A DNA stretch of 64,000 nt from SAR116 cluster bacterium AG-447-A06. GTDB taxonomy: Bacteria > Pseudomonadota > Alphaproteobacteria > Puniceispirillales > Puniceispirillaceae. The stretch lies in the NCBI GenBank assembly GCA_003212345.1, contig QCPZ01000003.1:62001-126000 (forward strand), given 5' to 3'. Positions 55,432 to 64,000 of the stretch are shown here, piece after piece. Made by a program: the position numbers and the translations under genes. Positions within the stretch are counted from its first letter, which is position 1; every line of letters starts with the position of its first letter. Below the pieces are notes generated by a model, which searched no databases, had not been told where the DNA came from, and saw only the letters and a program-made list of their open reading frames with translations.

Positions 55432-56688
55432 ATGAAGGCATTAATCACAAATGCAGCGATGGCGCTGTTGGATGATCAAATCACAAACGCGGCTGAAAAA
55501 GGCGTTACTGACAGGTTTTATGGTCTTATCCCCAATGGCTATTTGCTCATAGAAAATGGCCTGATTAGTGCGTTTGGTCCCATGTCAGCACTCCAAGAGA
55601 ATTTGGCCAATAACACGGCGATGAATCAAATAGACGATGCGATAGATGCGGCTGGCAGGTTATTGACGCCTGCCCTTATTGATTGCCATACGCATGTCGT
55701 TTACGGAGGGCATCGCGCTTTGGAATTTGAAATGCGCCTCAAGGGGGCAAGTTATGCCGAAGTGGCGAAGGCTGGTGGCGGCATTGTATCTACAGTAAGT
55801 GCAACACGCTCTCAATCGGTTGAGCAGCTTGTCGAAGGAGCGCTTGCGCGGGTTGATGCGCTGATCGCGGAAGGGATTAGTCTGATCGAAATAAAATCTG
55901 GCTATGGTTTGGATATCGAGACTGAATTAAGAATGTTGCGCGCAGCGCGGTCCATCGAGGCAGCGCGACCGGTGCGTGTTATTACCAGCTTTCTTGGGGC
56001 CCATGCGATGCCCCCGGGTGAGGATATGTCGCCTGAAGGTTATATAGAGAAAACCTGTATTCCTGCCCTTCGCCAAGCACATAAAGAGGGGCTGGTAGAT
56101 GCTGTGGATGGCTTTTGTGAATCGATTGCTTTTAGCGCTGAGCAGATCGTACCTTTGTTCAATGTAGCAGCCGAACTTGGCCTCCCTGTTAAACTTCATG
56201 CTGAACAATTGACACGGTGCGGCGGCAGCCTTCTGGCAGCTAGTCATAAGGCGTTGTCAGTGGATCATGTTGAGTATGCAAATAAAGAAGATGTTATAGC
56301 GCTTGCGGCTGCAGGTTGTACGGCCGTTCTCTTGCCGGGAGCATTCTATACACTGCGTGAAACCCAAAAGCCTCCGGTTGCATTGTTTCGTGACCAAGGT
56401 GTGCCGATGGCGCTTGCCACCGACGCTAATCCAGGGTCATCGCCTATGACGTCTGTGCTGTTAGCCATGAATATGGGCTGTACATTGTTTGGCATGACAC
56501 CATATGAGGCACTTGCCGGGGTGACAAGGAACGCGGCACGGGCACTTGGTATTTCTGACTCTGGCATGTTGCGTTCGGGCTTACGTGCTGATCTGGCCCT
56601 ATGGGATGTAGCTCATCCGGCTGAGCTTGCATATCGGATTGGGTTCAATCCCCTGTACCGCCGTATTTTTGGAGGACAAATCACATGA
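55432..56688 (+). CDS. hutI: Imidazolonepropionase
   Basis: Metal-dependent amidohydrolase of 418 residues; opens the imidazolone ring to N-formimidoylglutamate. Seen: [20 protein letters not shown] near residue 82 with metal His pair, [38 protein letters not shown] and [10 protein letters not shown], all typical of HutI. Overlaps hutH by four bases (ATGA). First gene of the hutIHU transcript controlled from the operator at 55386. Confidence 0.95.
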   Translation: MKALITNAAMALLDDQITNAAEKGVTDRFYGLIPNGYLLIENGLISAFGPMSALQENLANNTAMNQIDDAIDAAGRLLTPALIDCHTHVVYGGHRALEFEMRLKGASYAEVAKAGGGIVSTVSATRSQSVEQLVEGALARVDALIAEGISLIEIKSGYGLDIETELRMLRAARSIEAARPVRVITSFLGAHAMPPGEDMSPEGYIEKTCIPALRQAHKEGLVDAVDGFCESIAFSAEQIVPLFNVAAELGLPVKLHAEQLTRCGGSLLAASHKALSVDHVEYANKEDVIALAAAGCTAVLLPGAFYTLRETQKPPVALFRDQGVPMALATDANPGSSPMTSVLLAMNMGCTLFGMTPYEALAGVTRNAARALGISDSGMLRSGLRADLALWDVAHPAELAYRIGFNPLYRRIFGGQIT

Positions 56689-58226
56689 TTACTCTGACTC
56701 CGGGGGAGGTTACGCTGGCTCAGCTTGAACAAATTTGGCGTGGCAATGATGCTATTGCCTTGCATTCAGACACCAAGGCGCCAATCGAGGCGGCGGCGGC
56801 GTTCGTTTCCAAAGCAGCGGCCGGTGGCATTGCGGTTTATGGTGTCAATACCGGTTTTGGTAAGTTGGCCAATGTACCTATTGCTGAAGACCAGACGGCA
56901 ACTCTCCAACGTAATCTTGTACTCTCACATTGCTGCGGCGTTGGCGAAACGCTCGAAGCACCAACAACCAGGATGATGATGGTCCTAAAATTATTGTCGC
57001 TTGGTCGCGGTGCCTCCGGCGTGGCGTGGACAACGGTGGATTTGATTACTGAAATGCTGAATAAGAGAGTATTGCCGCAAATTCCGGTGCAGGGGTCTGT
57101 TGGGGCATCCGGTGATTTAGCCCCGCTTGCACATATGGCAGCAGTCATGCTTGGTGAGGGTGAGGCAATGTTTCAGGACGAGGTGATGCCCGGAGGCGCA
57201 GCGCTCGCGGCGGCTGGTTTATCGCCCGTAATTTTTGGCCCGAAAGAGGGGCTTGCCTTGATCAATGGCACCCAATTTTCCACTGCTTGTGCGTTGGCGG
57301 CATTATTTGATGGCTGGCGGAATGCCAGTGCTGCGGTAGTGACAGCTGCGCTGTCAACGGATGCAATCATGGGTTCAACGGCACCGCTGGTTGACTCTAT
57401 ACATAGGCTTCGTGGTCACAAGGGGCAGATTGCTGTTGCTCAAGCGCAGCGAGCTATTATGGAAGGTTCAGAAATTCGTGAGACGCATCGTGAAGGTGAC
57501 AGCCGTGTGCAAGACCCTTATTGCATTCGCTGTCAGCCGCAAGTTACTGGCGCGGCCCTAGATTTACTGCATTTTGCCGGACAAACGCTGGAGATTGAGG
57601 CCAATGCGGTGACTGATAATCCACTGGTGCTGGTTGAAGAGGGACGGATTGTATCGGGTGGCAATTTTCATGCCGAGCCGGTTGCATTTGCGGCCGATCA
57701 GATTGCCCTTGCATTGGCCGAAATTGGGTCGATTTCGCAGCGGCGTATCGCGTTGATGGTCGATCCGTCCCTGAGTTTTGATTTGCCGCCCTTTTTAACT
57801 GGAAATCCCGGGCTTAATTCGGGTTTTATGGTTGCTGAGATTACCAGCGCTGCTTTGATGAGCGAGAACAAGCATCTTGCCAACCCCTGCTCAACTGATA
57901 GCACGCCAACATCGGCCAATCAGGAGGATCACGTTAGTATGGCAGCGCACGGTTCTCGGCGGCTCCATAAAATGAATGCCAATTTGAATATGATCCTCGG
58001 TATTGAGCTAGCTTGTGGGTGCCAGGGTATCGGCTTTCGCGCCCCGTTGAAAACTAGCCCGATATTGCAGGATGTGATTGCTCGCGTGCGCAGTAGGGTC
58101 AAGCCACTTGCGGAGGATCGGTACATGGCCTCGGATCTGCAAATGGCGGCTTTCATGATTGCTGATGGCAGCCTGGTTCAAGGGCTGAATATGCCAGCCT
58201 ATGTTCTTGGCCGTTTGACAGCTTGA
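56685..58226 (+). CDS. hutH: Histidine ammonia-lyase
   Basis: 513-residue enzyme converting L-histidine to urocanate and ammonia. Seen: [13 protein letters not shown] near residue 51, the MIO-forming Ala-Ser-Gly in [15 protein letters not shown] near 140, TDNPLVL and the C-terminal conserved [14 protein letters not shown]. Length is normal for HutH. Begins in an ATGA overlap with hutI and is followed 24 bases later by hutU. Confidence 0.96.
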   Translation: MITLTPGEVTLAQLEQIWRGNDAIALHSDTKAPIEAAAAFVSKAAAGGIAVYGVNTGFGKLANVPIAEDQTATLQRNLVLSHCCGVGETLEAPTTRMMMVLKLLSLGRGASGVAWTTVDLITEMLNKRVLPQIPVQGSVGASGDLAPLAHMAAVMLGEGEAMFQDEVMPGGAALAAAGLSPVIFGPKEGLALINGTQFSTACALAALFDGWRNASAAVVTAALSTDAIMGSTAPLVDSIHRLRGHKGQIAVAQAQRAIMEGSEIRETHREGDSRVQDPYCIRCQPQVTGAALDLLHFAGQTLEIEANAVTDNPLVLVEEGRIVSGGNFHAEPVAFAADQIALALAEIGSISQRRIALMVDPSLSFDLPPFLTGNPGLNSGFMVAEITSAALMSENKHLANPCSTDSTPTSANQEDHVSMAAHGSRRLHKMNANLNMILGIELACGCQGIGFRAPLKTSPILQDVIARVRSRVKPLAEDRYMASDLQMAAFMIADGSLVQGLNMPAYVLGRLTA

Positions 58227-58250
58227 TGCCTTATTGAAGAGGAGAGTAAG

Positions 58251-59918
58251 ATGCCAAATTCACGCCACAATATCCGCGACGTTTATCCGCCAACAGGTAA
58301 TCAGATCACGGCAAAAAGCTGGCTTACCGAGGCACCAATGCGCATGCTGATGAACAATTTGCATCCTGATGTTGCTGAAGATCCTCATGCACTTGTGGTA
58401 TATGGGGGTATTGGCCGTGCCGCCCGTACGTGGGAAGATTACGACAAGATGGTTGCAACTTTGCAAGACCTTGAAACTGATCAGACACTGCTGGTGCAAT
58501 CGGGAAAGCCGGTGGGCGTTTTTCGCACACACAAGGACGCCCCGCGGGTGCTTATTGCTAACTCTAATCTGGTGCCGCACTGGGCCACGTGGGATCATTT
58601 TAATGAATTAGATAAGCGCGGCCTTGCCATGTATGGCCAGATGACCGCGGGGTCATGGATTTACATTGGCACACAAGGAATTGTACAGGGCACTTATGAA
58701 ACCTTCGTTGAAGCTGGCCGCCAGCATTATAAAGGGAACTTGACTGGGCGCTGGATTTTGACAGCAGGCCTTGGTGGCATGGGCGGCGCACAACCACTAG
58801 CTGCAGTGATGGCTGGCGCGTGTTGCCTGGCAGTTGAATGTGATGAGTCCCGAGCAGACTTTCGACTTCGTACACGCTACGTTGATGAAAAGACCCATTT
58901 ATTGGATGAGGCGTTGGCCATGATAAAGGGCTGGTGTAACGCAGGCGAGGCTAAGTCGGTTGCGTTGATTGGAAACGCCGCCGATGTGTTTCCAGAGCTT
59001 GTACGGAGGGGTGTCAAGCCTGATATTGTCACGGACCAAACATCTGCGCATGACCCGCTCCACGGCTACTTGCCCCGTGGCTGGAACGTAGCTGAGTGGC
59101 GAGCTAAACAAGAAACCCATCCGAAAGAGGTTGAGACTGCGGCCAGAGCATCAATGAAAACACATGTGGCAGCGATGGTTGATTTCTGGAATGGGGGGGT
59201 GCCAACACTCGATTATGGTAACAACATAAGGCAGGTTGCATCTGAGGAAGGGCTGGAGACAGCGTTTAGCTTTCCGGGCTTTGTGCCGGCATATATCCGT
59301 CCACTTTTCTGCAGGGGAATTGGCCCGTTCCGCTGGTGTGCATTGTCCGGCGACCCCGAGGATATCTACAAGACTGACGCCAAGGTCAAGGAACTGGTTG
59401 ATGATGCGCATCTGCATAACTGGCTGGATATGGCAGGTGACCGCATTGCCTTTCAAGGTTTGCCAGCACGGATTTGCTGGGTTGGACTTGGAGTCCGCCA
59501 CCGTTTGGGACTTGCATTCAATGAAATGGTACGCACCGGCGAGTTGTCTGCGCCGGTAGTCATTGGACGGGATCATCTCGATAGTGGGTCTGTTGCCTCG
59601 CCAAACCGGGAGACTGAGTCGATGAAGGACGGCTCGGACGCGGTTTCCGATTGGCCGTTGCTGAATGCTCTTTTGAATACGGCTTCCGGAGCAACTTGGG
59701 TATCAATCCATCACGGAGGCGGTGTTGGCATGGGTTTTTCTCAGCATTCCGGCATGGTCATTTGCTGTGATGGCACTGAGGATGCGGACCGGCGTATTGC
59801 CAATGTATTATGGAATGATCCGGCCACAGGGGTGATGCGCCATGCCGATGCCGGATATCACGATGCGGTTAATTGTGCCCGTGAACAGGGGCTTAATCTA
59901 CCGGGTATTCTAGACTAG
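58251..59918 (+). CDS. hutU: Urocanate hydratase
   Basis: NAD-dependent hydratase of 555 residues that makes imidazolonepropionate from urocanate. Seen: [15 protein letters not shown] near residue 49, [18 protein letters not shown] near 168 (NAD site), [19 protein letters not shown] near 353, and [19 protein letters not shown] near 485. GAGGAGAG precedes ATG 58251. Last of the hutIHU operon. Confidence 0.96.
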   Translation: MPNSRHNIRDVYPPTGNQITAKSWLTEAPMRMLMNNLHPDVAEDPHALVVYGGIGRAARTWEDYDKMVATLQDLETDQTLLVQSGKPVGVFRTHKDAPRVLIANSNLVPHWATWDHFNELDKRGLAMYGQMTAGSWIYIGTQGIVQGTYETFVEAGRQHYKGNLTGRWILTAGLGGMGGAQPLAAVMAGACCLAVECDESRADFRLRTRYVDEKTHLLDEALAMIKGWCNAGEAKSVALIGNAADVFPELVRRGVKPDIVTDQTSAHDPLHGYLPRGWNVAEWRAKQETHPKEVETAARASMKTHVAAMVDFWNGGVPTLDYGNNIRQVASEEGLETAFSFPGFVPAYIRPLFCRGIGPFRWCALSGDPEDIYKTDAKVKELVDDAHLHNWLDMAGDRIAFQGLPARICWVGLGVRHRLGLAFNEMVRTGELSAPVVIGRDHLDSGSVASPNRETESMKDGSDAVSDWPLLNALLNTASGATWVSIHHGGGVGMGFSQHSGMVICCDGTEDADRRIANVLWNDPATGVMRHADAGYHDAVNCAREQGLNLPGILD

Positions 59919-59988
59919 CTGGAATCGCGTTCATGTTCCAATCGGCTATCAGGCACAAAACAGTCTCAATTTATGGGCTGAGCAAATG

Positions 59989-60762
59989 TTAATGCTGTAA
60001 GATTTTAGACAGGAATGCCTCGGCCCGTTCACCGCGTCCGCCGGTGAAAAAATCTTCCTTGCTGCAGTTTTCCTCAATTCGACCTTCATCCATAAAGACA
60101 ACGCGGTCGGCAACTTTGCGCGCGAAACCCATCTCATGGGTAACAACCATCATTGTCATCCCGTCACTGGCGAGTTCGCCCATCACATCCAAAACCTCAT
60201 TGATCATCTCTGGATCAAGCGCGGATGTGGGTTCATCAAACAGCATCACCCGTGGTTTCATCGCCAAAGCTCTTGCGATGGCAACGCGCTGTTGCTGGCC
60301 GCCTGAAAGCTGGTTTGGAAATTTATCTGCCTGATCGGCAATTTGCACCCGTTCAAGATAATGCATCGCAATCTCTCTCGCTTCAGCTGGTGAAATTTTG
60401 CTATTACGCATTGGTGCAAGTGTCACATTCTGCAGGATCGACATATGGGGAAAGAGGTTAAAACTCTGAAATACCATGCCAACTTCGCGGCGAACCTGTT
60501 CCAGTTGTTTCATATTGCCGTAGACTTCACGTCCGCATACGTGAATGGTTCCTTGCTGATGGTTTTCGAGCTGATTGACGCAGCGTATCATGGTTGATTT
60601 TCCAGATCCGGACGGACCGCACACAACAACGCGCTCACCCTGTTTGACTGATAGATTTATATCCTTTAAGGCCTGAAAGTGGTCAAACCATTTGTTAACA
60701 CCCTGAAAGGAGATCAGAATATCGGAGTCTATCTTGCGGTCTGTGGTTGATAGGTTTGACAT
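59989..60762 (-). CDS. Polar amino acid ABC transporter ATP-binding protein
   Basis: 257-residue ATPase of the GlnQ/HisP/AapP type. Seen: [18 protein letters not shown], Walker [10 protein letters not shown] at 49-57, [37 protein letters not shown], Walker [16 protein letters not shown] and switch [15 protein letters not shown]. Eight bases downstream of a permease gene. Completes a four-gene importer with two permeases and a family 3 receptor; adjacency to hut makes histidine a candidate, not proven. Confidence 0.92.
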   Translation of the reverse strand: MSNLSTTDRKIDSDILISFQGVNKWFDHFQALKDINLSVKQGERVVVCGPSGSGKSTMIRCVNQLENHQQGTIHVCGREVYGNMKQLEQVRREVGMVFQSFNLFPHMSILQNVTLAPMRNSKISPAEAREIAMHYLERVQIADQADKFPNQLSGGQQQRVAIARALAMKPRVMLFDEPTSALDPEMINEVLDVMGELASDGMTMMVVTHEMGFARKVADRVVFMDEGRIEENCSKEDFFTGGRGERAEAFLSKILQH

Positions 60763-60770
60763 GATTGCTC

Positions 60771-61667
60771 CTAGCGGCGTGCCCTAAGGGCGCGTTTTTC
60801 AAGGTGGCTGAACGTTGCAGCAAAGGAATAACAAAGAATGAAATACATTGCCCCAACAATGATCCATGTTTCGAAAACCTTTGTTGTAGTTGATGCAACC
60901 TCTGTTGCAAGGAAGGTGAGTTCTTGAATGGAGATCAGAGAAACAATTGCTGAGTCTTTGATCAGGGTTATGAACTGGCCAGCAAGCGGTGGCAGTATTT
61001 TTCGAATTGCCTGAGGAAAAATGATGTCGCGTAGAACATTTAGTCGCGAGAGGCCAACAGCACGTGCTGCCTCCCATTGACCTTTTTGAATAGATTGAAT
61101 GCCTGCTCGCACGATTTCGGTAATGTAAGCCCCTTCAAATAACGCAAGGCACAAAGCGCCAGCAACAAAATTAGAAAATAATTTTGGGTCACCAAATAGA
61201 ATATAAAAGATACCTGAACTTACGAAAGTTCCGTTTTTATCAAGGTCATCAAGGCCAATGACCGGCATTAACTGGCCAGAAAGAAAAAAGTAAAAAATGA
61301 ATATAAAAACCACTGGTGGAATATTACGTACTAATTCGACATAACACCTGCTGATCATTCGCATCGCGAGGTTTTTGCTTGTCCGCATATAACCCATTAT
61401 AAGACCAATAGTAGCGGCAACGATGGTTGCCCAGAATGCAAGACGCAGTGTTGTTGCGATGCCCAGAAGTAGCAGATTGGGCACATAGCTTGAGCTTTCC
61501 TCATCGTAATAGAGAACAAAATTGAAAACGCGTGACCAGTTCCAATTATAAACAAGAACGTCACTTACTCGGTAGATCGCATAGGCAATAATAGCACCCA
61601 CGAGTCCAAAACAAATGTAATCCACAATTGTTAGTTTGCGACGAGTCTTTAGAGGTGGTTTGGTCAT
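60771..61667 (-). CDS. Polar amino acid ABC transporter permease
   Basis: Inner-membrane protein, 298 residues. Seen: one long N-terminal helix ([20 protein letters not shown]), a periplasmic insert with [17 protein letters not shown], then core helices and the EAA loop [25 protein letters not shown] of the HisM/HisQ/AapM class. Separated from the upstream receptor gene by a hairpin and an 18-base tandem duplication. It likely pairs with the other permease at 62692-63555. Confidence 0.9.
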   Translation of the reverse strand: MTKPPLKTRRKLTIVDYICFGLVGAIIAYAIYRVSDVLVYNWNWSRVFNFVLYYDEESSSYVPNLLLLGIATTLRLAFWATIVAATIGLIMGYMRTSKNLAMRMISRCYVELVRNIPPVVFIFIFYFFLSGQLMPVIGLDDLDKNGTFVSSGIFYILFGDPKLFSNFVAGALCLALFEGAYITEIVRAGIQSIQKGQWEAARAVGLSRLNVLRDIIFPQAIRKILPPLAGQFITLIKDSAIVSLISIQELTFLATEVASTTTKVFETWIIVGAMYFILCYSFAATFSHLEKRALRARR

Positions 61668-61689
61668 TTTCTGTCTCTGTTAGATTCGA

Positions 61690-61714
61690 TACCGGCAGGA
61701 AATTCCTGCCGGTA
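61690..61714 (-). terminator. Intercistronic hairpin after the family 3 receptor gene
   Basis: Near-perfect 12-base inverted repeat TACCGGCAGGAA / TTCCTGCCGGTA with almost no loop, in the 149-base gap between receptor and permease genes (minus strand). No T run follows, so it probably stabilises or attenuates rather than stops the message. Confidence 0.7.
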
Positions 61715-61741
61715 AGATTTTATTTTGATGAGTGGTATTTG

Positions 61742-61777
61742 CCAGTAATTGCCACGCAACCAGTAATTGCCACGCAA
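61742..61777. repeat. 18-base tandem duplication
   Basis: CCAGTAATTGCCACGCAA occurs twice without gap or mismatch, between the hairpin and the end of the receptor gene. It looks like a recent slippage duplication in non-coding DNA. Confidence 0.85.
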
Positions 61778-61816
61778 TTTATCTGCTTGAGCGGCGTTCA
61801 GAATCATATACCGACG

Positions 61817-62650
61817 CTACTGCTCGAGTTTTACCATATCCTTCCAACCTGAACGGTCTTTGAACCAGAAGCTATGGCGTTCTTCTAGCCAACCGCTGCT
61901 GGCATTTACAAGAATCCAATTGCTAAAGAAGTTCATTGCATCCATGTCGCCTTTGCGAAGAGCGAATGCCTCGTTCCCGCGTGTCAGCTTCTTACCATCA
62001 AGAGCAACAAAAACTTCATTTGGATAGGCTTCAGACCAGAAACTTGGCTTGGGAGCACTTGAAATCATCGCATGAGCATTACCATTCACAACCTCTTGGA
62101 AGGCTTGTGCATCATCGTCAAACTGGCGAAGTGTTGATTTTGGAAATAGCTTTTGAGCTGCTTTACATGGTGTTGCACCGCGACGACAGGCGATGGTTAC
62201 ACTCGCTTGGTTGAAATCATCCATTGTGGTGTAATTGCCGGCAAGCTTCTTGTTCGCGGCCATAATCTGACCCGAATGTGCGTAAGGAGCTGTGAAATTA
62301 ACTGTCAAGTTTCGCTGAGGTGTGATTGACATGCCACCAATGATGACATCGAATTTTTTTGCTAACAGCGCTGGTATAATTCCACTCCAGGCTGTAGGGA
62401 CAAATTCAACTTCAACACCCATGTCTTTGGCAAGTTTGGTTGCAACATCAATTTCAAAGCCGATTAAGTCACCTTTCTTATCACGCATGGCCCAAGGAAC
62501 GAATGTTGACATACCAACTTTCAATGTGCCGCGTTTTTGAATGTCTGCGATTAGATCACCAGCAACCGCTGGCAACGAAGTTGCTACAACTCCAAAAATC
62601 GCAACGAGAGCCAAAATGGCTCGTGTCTTTAATATCCCAAAAATTTTCAT
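61817..62650 (-). CDS. Polar amino acid ABC transporter substrate-binding protein
   Basis: Family 3 periplasmic binding protein, 277 residues. Seen: signal peptide (LALVAIFGVVATSLPAVAGD), KRGTLKVGMSTFVPWAMRD near residue 37, GFEIDVATKLAKDMGVEVEFV and MSITPQRNLTVNFTAPYAHSG. AGGAGAG precedes its start on the minus strand. Two cysteines in the lobe (ACRRGATPCKAAQ) may form a disulphide. Sits between the two permease genes of the operon, an order permease-receptor-permease-ATPase. Confidence 0.92.
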   Translation of the reverse strand: MKIFGILKTRAILALVAIFGVVATSLPAVAGDLIADIQKRGTLKVGMSTFVPWAMRDKKGDLIGFEIDVATKLAKDMGVEVEFVPTAWSGIIPALLAKKFDVIIGGMSITPQRNLTVNFTAPYAHSGQIMAANKKLAGNYTTMDDFNQASVTIACRRGATPCKAAQKLFPKSTLRQFDDDAQAFQEVVNGNAHAMISSAPKPSFWSEAYPNEVFVALDGKKLTRGNEAFALRKGDMDAMNFFSNWILVNASSGWLEERHSFWFKDRSGWKDMVKLEQ

Positions 62651-62691
62651 CAGTTTCTCTCCTTTTCTTAGTTTTGGTATTTGCGATTAAG

Positions 62692-63555
62692 TTATCGCGC
62701 CCTGTTCATCCTTACTTCCAGGATGTTGACCAGCACAGAAAGGCTAGTCGTAAGGACAAGATACATCCCGGCCACAATGAACCAGATTTCAAATGCCATA
62801 TAGGTATCAGATATAAGATTGAGCCCCTCGGTCGTCAGTTCTGCAACGGCGATTACGCTAACAATGGCGGAATGTTTAATTAGTGAGATAAGCAAGCCAG
62901 TTAATGGTGGCAAAATAAGTGGAAGCGCCTGAGGTAAGATCACGCAAAAGTATTTGTCAAATTTTGACAGGCCAGTTGCGTCAGCAGCTTCATATTGACC
63001 GCGGTCAACTGCCTGAATACCGCCTCTAATGATTTCTGCAGCAAAAGACCCTTCAAAAGCGGCGAGGCACAAAACACCAGCCCAGAACCTGTCGATGCCA
63101 AAAATTGGTGCGAGCACGAAATAGAACATGAAAAGTTGAACGAGTAGTGGGGTATTTCTAATAATTTCAAGATAGGTTGTCGCAATAGATCGTCCAGCGA
63201 TGGAGTTTGACATTCTGCCGATTGCAGTGAATGCGCCAATGAGTATTGCTAGAACACTACTGACGCCAGCTAGTTGCAAGGTAACAATGATACCTCGGAT
63301 CAATGGGCCAGCAATAAACTCACCATCAACAATTCGGTAAAAGAATGGCCCAACGCGATACCATTGCCACCGATATTCCATCGCGGCGGCTCCCGCATAT
63401 ATGAGCCAAGCAATAATACCAAACACCAGAATTGCTTGCAAAATTTGCCAGATTGAACGCGCAATATGGGAAGATGCGGGATCTTTTGGATGACGCAATT
63501 TATTTTCGCCAAGCAGACTCGCTAAATACGTGATTCCAGCATTTGCTTGTGTCAT
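62692..63555 (-). CDS. Polar amino acid ABC transporter permease
   Basis: Inner-membrane subunit of about 287 residues. Seen: a cytoplasmic N-terminus, helix QILQAILVFGIIAWLIYAGAAA, a periplasmic WYRVGPFFYRIVDGEFIAGP segment and the EAA loop GQYEAADATGLSKFDKYFCVILPQA. Start 63555 is chosen for TGGGGAAAA just upstream; an in-frame codon at 63588 is less likely. First gene of the transporter operon, divergent from the LysR gene at the right edge. Confidence 0.9.
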   Translation of the reverse strand: MTQANAGITYLASLLGENKLRHPKDPASSHIARSIWQILQAILVFGIIAWLIYAGAAAMEYRWQWYRVGPFFYRIVDGEFIAGPLIRGIIVTLQLAGVSSVLAILIGAFTAIGRMSNSIAGRSIATTYLEIIRNTPLLVQLFMFYFVLAPIFGIDRFWAGVLCLAAFEGSFAAEIIRGGIQAVDRGQYEAADATGLSKFDKYFCVILPQALPLILPPLTGLLISLIKHSAIVSVIAVAELTTEGLNLISDTYMAFEIWFIVAGMYLVLTTSLSVLVNILEVRMNRAR

Positions 63556-63716
63556 TAATTTTTCCCCACATATGTCCCTTTGGACCACTTAATAAGATCA
63601 TACCTGTAAATATCTTGCTAGCTATCATTTTATTTATGTTATGTTTTAATTCTTTATGAGTAGTTTTTCGCGGGCAAAGGTTCAACGTTCAATTAGTCAC
63701 CACATTAAGGAACAAG

Positions 63717-64000
63717 ATGAAAATTACCTTCCGTCAAATTGATGCCTTTCAAACCTTAATTTCTTCCGGAACGGTGACAAAGACAGCGTCTCTACTTGAA
63801 ATTTCTCAACCTGCAGTGAGCCGTTTGATTTCAGATCTGGAGAAAGGTGCTGGCTTCAAATTGTTTAACAAGGTCGGAAGAAGGCTCGAGCCGACGCTTG
63901 AAGCGAGACTTCTTGCTGAGGAGGTCGCGCAATCGATGTCAGGGTTAAAGCGGATCGAACAAGCTGCGCAAAATATTCGAGACTTTAACCATGTGCAACT
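63717..64000 (+). CDS. LysR family regulator, N-terminal part (cut by window end)
   Basis: The frame runs open to the last base, 94 codons. Seen: MKITFRQIDAFQTLI and the winged HTH TVTKTASLLEISQPAVSRLI with LEKGAGFKLFNKVGRRLEPT, typical of LysR residues 1-65; the effector domain is outside the window. TAAGGA precedes ATG 63717. Divergent from the amino-acid ABC operon, which it likely controls. Confidence 0.88.
   Translation, partial: MKITFRQIDAFQTLISSGTVTKTASLLEISQPAVSRLISDLEKGAGFKLFNKVGRRLEPTLEARLLAEEVAQSMSGLKRIEQAAQNIRDFNHVQ

Noticed and set aside
1-64000. tRNA, rRNA, CRISPR arrays, phage genes and insertion sequences
   Set aside because: Read through on both strands; no cloverleaf with a T-loop signature, no spaced direct repeats and no transposase or integrase motif stood out.

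Overview
The window reads as a moderate-GC chromosomal segment from a free-living, probably marine, alphaproteobacterium. The pointers are a DmdA-type (dimethylsulfoniopropionate demethylase-like) methyltransferase plus a diverged paralogue, a TAXI-type TRAP transporter, several oligopeptide and amino-acid ABC transporters, an MttB-family methyltransferase and a complete-looking HutF-type histidine pathway. A SAR116-like lineage would fit, but that is inference; no rRNA or other marker is present. I saw no rRNA, tRNA, CRISPR array, phage gene or insertion sequence.

Region 1 (about 0.1-15.6 kb) looks like peptide and amide scavenging: a histone-deacetylase-fold amidohydrolase, a single-domain citryl-CoA lyase-like protein, three M20 metallopeptidases, a gamma-glutamyltransferase, an amidase-signature enzyme, a DMT exporter and a full Dpp/Opp-type ABC importer (binding protein, two permeases, two ATPases). 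Region 2 (15.9-21.0 kb) holds a DmdA/GcvT-like paralogue, a class V PLP enzyme, a photolyase/cryptochrome and a LysR regulator.

Region 3 (21.0-31.4 kb) is the most coherent accessory unit. A LysR gene diverges from an operon with a TAXI binding protein, a fused TRAP permease, a cupin, three DAO-type flavoproteins and HcnA/HcnB-like electron-transfer subunits, mostly joined by ATGA overlaps. It looks like uptake plus oxidation of one class of amino acid or imino acid, substrate unknown. A further DAO-type oxidase follows on the opposite strand.

Region 4 (31.6-40.9 kb) contains a small secreted protein, a DMT transporter, the better DmdA candidate, a transthyretin/HIUase-like protein with an altered C-terminal signature, a ThDP enzyme translationally coupled to an FMN 2-hydroxyacid oxidase, a LysR regulator, a non-pyrrolysine MttB homologue and a peptidase E. 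Region 5 (41.2-47.5 kb) is a second oligopeptide-type ABC operon with a fused double ATPase and a signal-less binding-protein-like gene at its end.

Region 6 (47.5-52.6 kb) has an NTF2-like protein, an aldehyde dehydrogenase broken at a run of nine G, and an AT-rich patch of unrecognised genes. Region 7 (52.6-64 kb) has a flavin reductase, hutC-hutF diverging from hutI-hutH-hutU around a TGTA-N2-TACA operator, a polar amino-acid ABC transporter, and the start of another LysR gene cut by the window edge. A recurring design is a strong hairpin directly after the binding-protein gene and before the permease gene in four transporter operons, which would favour excess binding protein.
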